From: Acanthaster planci
Lineage: Eukaryota > Echinodermata > Asteroidea > Valvatida > Acanthasteridae
Assembly: GCF_001949145.1 (NCBI RefSeq)
Contig: NW_019091668.1
Coordinates: forward strand, 197,601 to 237,902
DNA: 40,302 nucleotides
Reading direction: 5' to 3'
Shown here: positions 34,079-40,302 of the stretch, one piece after another
Layout of the letters: each line of letters opens with the position of its first letter
Numbering within the stretch: the first letter of the stretch is position 1
Notes under the pieces: model-generated
Seen by the model: only the letters and a program-made list of their open reading frames with translations
Told to the model about the DNA's origin: nothing
The model's database searches: none
Program-made: the position numbers and the translations under genes

Positions 34079-35331
34079 ATGTACACCAAAAAGCTTAACC
34101 CGAGTCGCAGACTTAAAGTTCCTCGCACGATCAAAGGCGAAAGGCGCGAAGTCACCATTACGCACAATCCGAGCACCATAGACGCGGGTCACACGTTAAA
34201 CGTAAAATTCCCGGCTTTAGGCACTGACGACGTCATTGTACCCGGTACGGCAAAGTTGGCTTTTAAACTGGATCTAGACGGCGGTGACGACATCGGCAGG
34301 ACGGTCTATAACAACGTGGCGAGAAACCTGGTGTCGGAAATAAATATATCCCTCCAGGGAAATAAAATCGTAAGTTACCGGAATGCGGACGTATTTCACA
34401 ATTTCAAGGACAATTGGTTACCCCCGTCGCAGACTAAAAATATGGCCTATTTGGGTTGGAAAGGGAGAATGTAGCTAAGCTACGTCTAGGGGCTGGCGAT
34501 GCTAATGCCTCCTTAAACGACGGTAAGGACAAGGCGATTGCCGACGCTTTTAAAAACAGGTACGCGATTCCACTGGACACGCCTATGTTGACGGATCATA
34601 CCCCATTTTATCCTTCGTGGTTTAAAGAGCCTCTGACGTACCAACTAACTTTTAACGGGCACGACAAAGTGGTTAACTCTTCAGATCCCGACGCAGAATA
34701 TCAAATTTCGGACTTGACCTTGGAATACGAAGTTGTTTCCAATCGAGACTTGGCGCAAACCTTGAGAAACAAAAAAACGATGTATTATCTATTCGACCGG
34801 ATTCACTCGTGGAAAAAGCAAGCGGTAAACAAGTCGGACACGCTGTGGAACATTAGCATCGACCAGAGTATTAAAAGTCTAAAAGGAATTTTGATCCTGT
34901 TTAAAGACCCGACGATCAAGAACCCGCAAAAATTTTATAATCCGCATATAACTAAGACGATTGTGACGGTTGGAGGTAGACCTAATCAATTGTACTCGCA
35001 GGGTCTGTTTGAATATCACCATTGGAATGAAGTTACAAAGTACTTTGGCGATTCTGATAAAGAATTGGCTAGAGGGGTCGTCTCGGATATATCCTTGTTG
35101 GGAGTAGATATGGCGGGCTATCTAAAAGACAAGTACGGTCTCTGGCTCGACTTCAGAAGTTCTGACGACAACTCGGCCCACGGATCGGGCAGACCTCTCG
35201 GTGGAGGAGATATTTCCGTGCAGATGGAACGAACGGCCGAGACCGCAGGACCGCTGATGATGTACGTATTCCTGGTGATGGACTCTCAACTCACTGTGGA
35301 AGACGGGAATTTTAAAAGTCTGGTTTATTAA
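34079..35331 (+). CDS. Putative major capsid protein (double jelly-roll type), frame-interrupted
   Basis: About 417 codons in two frames. Part one, from the ATG at 34079, begins MYTKKLNPSRRLKVPRTIK and includes NISLQGNKIVSYRNADVFH; it meets a TAG at 34472-34474. The second frame takes over around 34463 and runs to TAA 35329-35331; it contains FYPSWFKEPLTYQLTFNG and ends MDSQLTVEDGNFKSLVY. The frame change lies at a G3 run (34463-34465). The beta-rich pattern, the location directly before the packaging ATPase and similarity to proteins named F54H12.2 in invertebrates support a capsid role; the fold itself is inferred. It is shorter than many Polinton capsid proteins. The stop is 2 bases from the next start. 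Confidence 0.65.
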
Positions 35332-35333
35332 AA

Positions 35334-35982
35334 ATGAGCAAAGCGAGTAGCGAGAGTCAGATGTTTTAAAATCCGCACTGCGCCTTAATCGTGGGCAAAA
35401 CTGGGTCGGGTAAAACTCAATGGATCTTAAATTTGTTGGAAACCGAGTACCGTTTCACGTTTGAAGCTATCGTAATTATCTGTCCGACCCTTTTTAAGAA
35501 TGAAACTTATTTAGAACGGCTGTGGGTATACACCGACGAAAACGTTTATCTTTGTGATTTAGATCGAGAAAAACTAGAATTAAGCGAGGCAACTGAACTT
35601 TATCAAAACATTTTTGACGGGATAAATACATTGTTTATCATCGACGATTGCGCCGCAGATCAATTTATTAAATATCGAAAAAAAATCTAAAAGCGGCTCC
35701 GTTTGCGCGTTGTCTAAGATGGCGTTCTCGGGTAGGCACTACCTCCACAGCTGCTGGCTTTTAACACAAAAGTATAATTCCGTTTTAAAGGATTTTCGCG
35801 AAAATACTGCCTGGACTGCGATATTCCATTGTAAAGATCGCAGTTCGTTTGATCAAAGCCTCGATGAGAACGATATAGTACCGGATGAAAAACGAGAGGA
35901 AATTAAAAGGCATCTACGCAACGTTAAATTTAGTAAGTTGATATTAAATACCGAAGCGCCGGTTAGCTATTTCATTCAATAA
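35334..35982 (+). CDS. FtsK/HerA-type genome-packaging ATPase, interrupted
   Basis: Motor predicted to pump DNA into the capsid, of the A32-like lineage. ATG 35334 starts MSKASSESQMF; an in-frame TAA follows at 35367-35369, then the same frame continues with CALIVGKTGSGKTQWI, the Walker A motif (35394-35417). Walker B is NTLFIIDDC (35625-35651). At the A8 run 35678-35685 the frame changes; the next frame carries LSKMAFSGRHYLHSCWLLTQ, the sensor/Gln region typical of this family, and ends at TAA 35980-35982. Length, about 215 codons, is normal for a Polinton ATPase. It directly follows the capsid gene, the usual pairing in this class. Confidence 0.85.
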
Positions 35983-36020
35983 AAATGAGATAATGTATGA
36001 ACGAATATAATCTAATTTAA

Positions 36021-36632
36021 ATGGAAAGTAAAATTTGTAAACGATGTCTTAAGTTAAAAGCGGTGGAATGTTTTAAAGTTACGGATGACGGCAAGCGTTG
36101 CTCGGGGTGTATTAGTTGTAACTCCGCTGCTATAGTTTCTAATAACAGACATAAGTGCGAGCACGGCAGACAAAAATCTCGTTGCATTGAGTGCGGTGGA
36201 GCATCAATCTGTGAGCATAGTAGGCAAAAACACATTTGTAAAGAATGTAAAGGAGTATCAATTTGCCCTCACGAAAAAGAAAAACATCGTTGTAAGATTT
36301 GTTCTGAGCCAATCAATATAACGATTAAAAGATGGATTAGCCATTGTCGCCAATCAGATAAGAAGCATAACCGATTCGATCCTGACCGATTTATCGGTAC
36401 AGACTTTTGCCGCAGTTTAATTGAGGATTATCCGCGTTGTTTTTACCCAGATTGTGAAGTTGAAATGCAATTTTTAGAAAATAGAGACGATCTTTGCACC
36501 ATCGAGAGATTAGATAACTCCATTGGCCACATTAAGTCTAACGTTGTTCTTTGTTATTTAAAGCGTAATCGACTTAAAAAGTCAAATAAACTTGAGATCG
36601 AGTACTGGCACCATTACTATAAAAATAGTTAA
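36021..36632 (+). CDS. Zinc-repeat plus HNH-like nuclease, intact
   Basis: 203 residues, ATG 36021, uninterrupted. The N-terminus has CKRC (6-9), C17 and CSGCISC (27-33). Then come three 18-residue repeats of the form C-x-H-x6-C-x2-C: C46-H48-C55-C58, C64-H66-C73-C76, C82-H84-C91-C94, each able to bind one zinc. The C-terminal part has C140-x4-C145, the motif TIERLDNSIGHIKSN (160-174) and C178 with N183, the pattern of HNH-type endonucleases in large DNA viruses and phages. The repeat type is also known from algal and giant-virus proteins. It is not a core Polinton gene, so it may be captured cargo or a homing-type nuclease. An active nuclease is inferred; the first catalytic His is not obvious. 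A hairpin follows its stop. Confidence 0.6.
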   Translation: MESKICKRCLKLKAVECFKVTDDGKRCSGCISCNSAAIVSNNRHKCEHGRQKSRCIECGGASICEHSRQKHICKECKGVSICPHEKEKHRCKICSEPINITIKRWISHCRQSDKKHNRFDPDRFIGTDFCRSLIEDYPRCFYPDCEVEMQFLENRDDLCTIERLDNSIGHIKSNVVLCYLKRNRLKKSNKLEIEYWHHYYKNS

Positions 36633-36660
36633 ATTTAGTTGTCTTTTGCTTACCTTTTGT

Positions 36661-36689
36661 TATAACTGGGTTACGTCAACTCAGTTATA
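36661..36689 (+). terminator. Hairpin with T-rich tail after the HNH-like gene
   Basis: TATAACTGGGTT and AACTCAGTTATA form a 12-bp stem with one G-T pair and a 5-base loop, ACGTC. TTTTATTTTTG follows. It lies 29 bases past the stop and could mark a transcript end. Confidence 0.55.
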
Positions 36690-36715
36690 CCTAATTTTAT
36701 TTTTGTTATAATTAA

Positions 36716-36898
36716 ATGATAGTCTTGTTACAATATGTAGAGCTAGTTATTCAATTAGTTATCGCGGTTAACCTGACCTATTATACGGTTGAATACCTAC
36801 GACTAAAGTATACTTACAACAAATTTAAAAATCATATAATCAAATGGACGACATTAAAAGTATACTCACCGAATCAAAAAGCGATTCAAACGAATTAA
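36716..36898 (+). CDS. Small predicted membrane protein
   Basis: 60 residues from the ATG at 36716. Residues about 2-22 (IVLLQYVELVIQLVIAVNLTY) form a likely membrane helix; a tyrosine- and lysine-rich tail follows. Its last 18 codons overlap the start of the next gene in another frame. A true end before the overlap is possible if sequence errors exist. No family recognised. Confidence 0.45.
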   Translation: MIVLLQYVELVIQLVIAVNLTYYTVEYLRLKYTYNKFKNHIIKWTTLKVYSPNQKAIQTN

Positions 36899-37407
36899 CC
36901 CCAAACGTAAAAGATAGACTTTGCGCGATAGTTGCGTCAGGTGAATCTAAAAAAATATCTCGGCAAAGAATACACGATAAAAGAAATCGAGTCTCTGTCA
37001 CCCAAAGATCAAGAAAAGCTGTTCAATTTGTACAAAATTAAATTTGGGAAAGAAATTGTTAAAACTCTTGGTTACTCGATTTTAAGTTTGTACTCTCGCC
37101 TACTCGGTATAGCTACTCCGATCGATCTACTCAGGTTTAACGTCAATTTAAAGTCCGAAGAAGCACTGACTAAAGATTTAAACGACGATCCGATTATAAA
37201 CCAAACTATGGATCACTTACTTACAGAGGTTTGTTACAATACGGAGTGTACCTATCTCCACTTACAGCTGCGTTAATTACCACTAAGCATTTAGAATTTA
37301 ACAAAAGTTCTATTATTATAAAAGAGGATGTCAACAGAAGCGAGCAACAACGAAGTGAGAACGACACCTGCGAACAACAACGAAGCGAGACCTCAGACGG
37401 TAACTAA
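36844..37407 (+). CDS. Conserved Polinton protein of unknown function, interrupted
   Basis: Three successive frames read as one protein. The ATG at 36844 gives MDDIKSILTESKSDSNELTP. At the A7 run 36949-36955 the frame changes to one containing YTIKEIESLSPKDQEKLFNL. Near 37236-37240 it changes again to a frame with YLSPLTAALITTKHLEFN. The last frame runs to TAA 37405-37407, overlapping the next gene by about 80 bases; the true stop may differ. The middle part is helical and the later part hydrophobic. Similar proteins occur in other invertebrate Polintons as far as I recall; no activity is known. The breaks are single-base and fall in or beside A runs. Confidence 0.5.
37317..37324 (+). promoter_or_regulatory. 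TATA-like motif before the gene at 37328
   Basis: TATAAAAG ends 3 bases before the ATG at 37328. Confidence 0.5.
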
Positions 37408-37719
37408 AGCCAAAAATCCAAAGCGCGTAGAACAAGGTAAAAATTGGCGGAACATAACAAGAAGATGAAGCAACAATTAGTCAAGATGAAATTAGCGGGT
37501 GAAGAGAGTAACGAAGAGAGCAACAAAGAGAGCAAGATCTATCAAACGGCCATTGAAAACAGAAATTTGATAATCGGTGGATTGGGTATCACTGGGGTTG
37601 TGATCTACTTAATTTGGAGAGATAAGTGTTCTACCTCTCAACAAATTAGCGCTCAACCAAAACGAGAAGTGAGTAAAGCGATAATTCCTAAACAAGAACC
37701 AATTTTAGATATGGAATAA
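37328..37719 (+). CDS. Single-pass membrane protein, frame-interrupted
   Basis: About 130 codons. The ATG at 37328 begins a low-complexity Asn/Glu-rich head (MSTEASNNEVRTTPANNNEA) and reaches a basic NPKRVEQGK. At the A5 run 37439-37443 the frame changes to one with AEHNKKMKQQLVKMK, then a Glu/Ser-rich stretch and a membrane segment, NLIIGGLGITGVVIYLIW. A short tail ends at 37719. The basic helix before a membrane segment suggests a virion-membrane or minor capsid role, not proven. The DNA in the head contains repeated GAAGCGAG/CAACAACGAA units. Confidence 0.55.
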
Positions 37720-37733
37720 ATTTAAAAGTTCTT

Positions 37734-37744
37734 TATATATAAAT
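37734..37744 (+). promoter_or_regulatory. TATA-like motif before the gene at 37745
   Basis: TATATATAAAT abuts the ATG at 37745 directly. Confidence 0.5.
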
Positions 37745-37967
37745 ATGAGTAACGCTAAATCAATCGACGTAAACGGAATCGCAAATGCGGGTTACCACGG
37801 TGCCGTCGATGCTATCGAGCAAGCTATTTAAAATAAAACCACCAGATCTAAATAGGTTGTCCGCCGAGGATGCGTTAAAATTAACCGCTTTGTCCAGTGG
37901 TGCATTGGCTACCCAGGGTTGGTTGGTGGCGCAGGGTATTCTGCCCGTGAGCCTACCCACCGCTTAA
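37745..37967 (+). CDS. Small conserved protein, frame-interrupted
   Basis: About 74 codons in two frames. The ATG at 37745 gives MSNAKSIDVNGIANAGYHGA and ends in a TAA near 37829-37831. A second frame, from the T run near 37828, carries KPPDLNRLSAEDALKLTALS and a hydrophobic end (GWLVAQGILPVSLPTA), stopping at 37965-37967. The small size and Ala/Gly-rich ends would suit a minor capsid or virion-associated peptide. No family recognised. Confidence 0.45.
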
Positions 37968-37986
37968 AAAAATATAAAACATATAC

Positions 37987-37994
37987 TATAAAAG
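37987..37994 (+). promoter_or_regulatory. TATA-like motif before the gene at 37997
   Basis: TATAAAAG ends 2 bases before the ATG at 37997. Confidence 0.5.
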
Positions 37995-37996
37995 AA

Positions 37997-39385
37997 ATGG
38001 CAGAAGGAGGATTCGATCCCGAGGAAATACCTCTCTTGGACGATCAAAATGAGCTTGACCAAGAAACGTCCTTTATTGAACCTGGATTGGACGATAGGAA
38101 CACTTCATTTAATGAACTAAGAGTAGGAACAGTACCGATTGAACAAAAAGAACCTGTATGGGACGAATCTAATGAACTAGGAGTAGGAACAAAACCGATT
38201 GAATCAAAATTGGAGGTAAACCCAAGACCGATAACATTTTCCGGTGATCCTTTAGAACGAGGGAGACTGGTACTCATAACTCAACCAATTGTAGAAGACT
38301 TTTACCGATATTTTCAACTCGCCGGAAGAGAAGATGTACCGTCGGTACTTCATTATGAAAAGTTTGATTACCGCAAAGGCGTAGGTTTATTTTACAAACG
38401 TGAAGGCAAATACGGTGATGTGCTATTAACCAGCAAAAGAAACCCAGATGTTGTTGTCGGTCTTAAAACAATCGTCCAAAACGCCAAAGCTGCTGGATAC
38501 ACCAGAACGGGTGAAGCGCAAGATTTTATAAGATACAAATTAGGATTTAAAAATTATGGAAGATCGGTGCAAAAACCTGAATCAAAGTTAAAATCCATTC
38601 AACCCGAGAGCATTCCAATGGAAGAACTACCGCAAATATCGGACCAAGTCAGTGAAATCGTAGAAGAGCTCACCCAAGATACAAACGTTCAAACAGAAGG
38701 ATTAAACTATAGAGAGCTCTTAGGATTAGACAAACAATTGCGAACGATTAGGGGGCAGATACGATTAAACGAAGCTAAAATTACAGAAATTCAAGAAGAA
38801 ATAAGTAAACCCGAGACCTCTCAAAATTCGGATCGTTTACGTGAATTAAACGGCCAACTCGAAGGACTACAAGCTCAAAGAGACATATTAAACGGCCAAC
38901 TCAAAAGCCAAATAACGCGAGTTAAAGATTTAATTAATTACGCTTTACATTCGGATGACACCCTGGGTGATAAGATTCGAACGATATTTAGAGAACAAGG
39001 CGTCACAATCGTAAGCATCTTAACGGCTTTTAGTTTAGCTGTGAGCACCATCATTAGTAGTATAGTGGCCAGCGTCAGGGGTGCCGGAGCTGGCGGAGCG
39101 ATCAAACCAACGCCTGAACCTGAACCTGCACCTAAACCAACGCCTAAACCTCCTTCCAAGGGTGGAATTACCTATTGGATCAAATGTCAACTGTGGAACC
39201 TGGCAAACGTATTGAAGAAACTCAGGTTGAGTGCCTTAGGAGCTTTGCCTGGGATCATCGGTAGCATTTTTGAACTGGATTTTTAAGTGGCGACTAAAGT
39301 TGTTGGATGGGTGGCAGATCACGTGTGGACCTTGTTCTTGGGCGCGGGTGTTCTGCTTTTGACATATGTGCAAAAGAATGGGTAA
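37997..39385 (+). CDS. Large structural-type protein with coiled coil and membrane segments, stop near the end
   Basis: 429 codons from the ATG at 37997 to TAA 39284-39286. The acidic head contains two related segments (NELRVGTVPIEQK and NELGVGTKPIESK). A folded-looking region follows at about 75-195 (YFQLAGREDVPSVLHYEKFD and similar). A coiled coil spans about 235-320 (LDKQLRTIRGQIRLNEAKI), a membrane helix about 336-358 (VTIVSILTAFSLAVSTIISS), then a Pro/Glu/Lys linker (TPEPEPAPKPTPKPP). After the TAA the same frame stays open for 32 codons to 39385, with a hydrophobic VWTLFLGAGVLLLTYVQ. T5 and G2 runs flank the stop, so paired small errors are possible. Probably a virion protein of the Polinton PX/PY kind; function unknown. 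Confidence 0.6.
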
Positions 39386-39406
39386 AAAGGACAAAAAAAA
39401 ATAAAT

Positions 39407-39438
39407 AAAAATTCATCCCAAATTTGGGGTGAATTTTT
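39407..39438. terminator. Bidirectional hairpin between convergent genes
   Basis: AAAAATTCATCCCAAA and TTTGGGGTGAATTTTT are 16-base inverted arms with one G-T pair and no spacer. The hairpin sits between the plus-strand gene ending at 39385 and the minus-strand gene ending at 39462, with A/T runs outside both arms. It would serve transcripts from both directions. Confidence 0.65.
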
Positions 39439-39461
39439 GTTTTTGCTCTAATTCAAAACGT

Positions 39462-40301
39462 TTAAGTTAAAAATTTATACAATATAAACCCGACGACACC
39501 CACTGCAACGGCTCCAACGGTTAATGATAGTTTCTCTTCGTTGTGGGCGTCTAAAGGCTTTAGAATTGGTTCTGGTTGCTTCCTCGGTAACACTGTCGGT
39601 TCTGGTAATTCCTCTTCGTTAGTACTCATTCTCGCTGCGCTCGTAGCTCGCTCGCTCCACTCGCTCATTCCGTTATTCAAACTCGGTACGTATCCAGTCT
39701 TCATATCCTCAGTCGCGACTTGTAAATTATTGTTGTACCCCTCAAACGTGCCGATGCGTAAGTCCATGTCCAAGGGCACCAGGTACAAACCCGGGGCGAC
39801 TACGAAATTCAACGGCGTTTTTGCGTATGGTAACGAATCTTGATATTGGTCGATCGACTGTTCGAGATCGGGACCCGAATTAATTAAGGATTCCACAATC
39901 GTAATTAATTGCCGTCGCGCGTCTAAACCGGTGCCGGTGGCCAAAACGCTGGTCTTGGTCTGCGCCTGTGCCGCGAGTAACGCGTAGACGTAAGCTCGAA
40001 TTGATTCGTTTACCTTGGTGATTCCCACGTCCGTCAAGCGAGACTTTTTAGGAACAAAATCCCACCAGGCCAAAGTAACCGCGTCCGACTGTGAAATCCA
40101 GCTGACCGTGTAGGTACTCGCGTGACCGGAACCTTCCCATCCAAATCCCATGTAAGTAGATCCCGTGTATTTACCGTTGGTCACGTGTAAGTCGTGCGCG
40201 TCATAGTTTTTACCCGGAACAGGTACGTAGCTCGCTTCGTAGTAGTAAGCTGTCCCTAATCCGTTCGACAAAGTGTCCCTCGTTTGTTTGTACGATTTAT
40301 T
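39462..40301 (-). CDS. C-terminally membrane-anchored protein, start beyond right edge
   Basis: At least 279 codons are open on the minus strand; the frame continues past the window end, so no start is assigned (no ATG is seen near the edge). The visible N-part is Tyr/Gly/Thr-rich and looks beta-structured (YYYEASYVPVPGKNYDAHD; YMGFGWEGSGHASTYTVSW). The middle is helical, followed by a Pro/Glu-rich region (EELPEPTVLPRKQPEPIL) and a C-terminal membrane helix (LTVGAVAVGVVGFILYKFL) ending at the stop 39464-39462. A penton-like or spike role at a virion membrane can be imagined, but no family is recognised. No interruption is seen. Confidence 0.55.
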   Translation of the reverse strand, partial: NKSYKQTRDTLSNGLGTAYYYEASYVPVPGKNYDAHDLHVTNGKYTGSTYMGFGWEGSGHASTYTVSWISQSDAVTLAWWDFVPKKSRLTDVGITKVNESIRAYVYALLAAQAQTKTSVLATGTGLDARRQLITIVESLINSGPDLEQSIDQYQDSLPYAKTPLNFVVAPGLYLVPLDMDLRIGTFEGYNNNLQVATEDMKTGYVPSLNNGMSEWSERATSAARMSTNEEELPEPTVLPRKQPEPILKPLDAHNEEKLSLTVGAVAVGVVGFILYKFLT

Positions 40302-40302
40302 C

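Larger units (their letters stand above)
28190..40302. mobile_element. Polinton/Maverick (adintovirus-like) element, right end outside window
   Basis: The gene set defines the class: protein-primed family B DNA polymerase, retroviral-type integrase, putative capsid protein and FtsK/HerA-type packaging ATPase, with small membrane proteins. Genes are close-packed, intron-free and on both strands, unlike the host genes to the left. TACATGTA, common up to about 26030, was not found inside. The left limit is set approximately, at the start of repeated sequence near 28200; the terminal inverted repeat and target duplication cannot be confirmed because the right end is missing. About 12.1 kb is visible, within the usual 15-20 kb size. 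It sits about 3.1 kb upstream of the DSTYK start codon. Confidence 0.85.

Noticed and set aside
28190-40302. Adenain-like cysteine protease expected in Polintons
   Set aside because: I looked for a His-Asp-Cys protease pattern among the element genes and found none; it may lie beyond the right edge or be absent.

Overview
The window is animal (metazoan) nuclear DNA with a large virus-like transposon in its right third. Two recognisable host genes, both with introns, point to a marine invertebrate, most likely a deuterostome such as an echinoderm, amphioxus or hemichordate. That placement is inferred from gene content and from the very frequent palindrome TACATGTA in non-coding DNA; the species cannot be named from the sequence alone.

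Layout. (1) 1-951, plus strand: the last two exons of NDUFA12, a complex I accessory subunit. (2) 952-5039: non-coding DNA between two convergent genes. (3) 5040-25038, minus strand: a complete DSTYK gene (dual serine/threonine and tyrosine protein kinase) in 10 exons, predicted 953 residues, with a 9.8-kb first intron. That intron holds a six-copy 47-bp tandem repeat and a 69-bp-arm foldback element. (4) 25039 to about 28190: DSTYK upstream region with a TACATGTA cluster, a tRNA-like (SINE-type) sequence on the minus strand, an unexplained open frame and a 52-bp-arm foldback. (5) About 28190 to the right edge: a Polinton/Maverick (adintovirus-like) element. Its right end lies outside the window.

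The element carries a protein-primed family B DNA polymerase with an embedded endonuclease VII-like zinc module (plus strand). Convergent to it is a retroviral-type DDE integrase (minus strand). A divergent block follows: a small membrane/coiled-coil protein (minus), then a putative major capsid protein and an FtsK/HerA-type packaging ATPase (plus). Next come an intact zinc-repeat plus HNH-like nuclease gene, several small membrane or structural proteins, and a tail-anchored protein on the minus strand that runs off the right edge. Together these are the replication (polymerase), integration (integrase) and virion assembly (capsid, ATPase, membrane proteins) functions known for this class. The adenain-like protease usual in Polintons is not in the window.

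Most element genes are interrupted, nearly always by single-base changes in or beside homopolymer runs. The element also holds a 439-base N gap and a single N at the junction of a 339-bp tandem duplication. The ten DSTYK exons show no such breaks. Low-accuracy sequence in this part of the assembly is therefore a serious alternative to true decay. The most notable observations are the unusual HNH cargo gene, a TATA-like motif placed only 9-17 bases before five start codons, hairpins at the ends of gene blocks, two perfect kappa-B-type sites near the element's left side, and the tandem repeat that presents six splice-donor sequences in the sense of DSTYK transcription.
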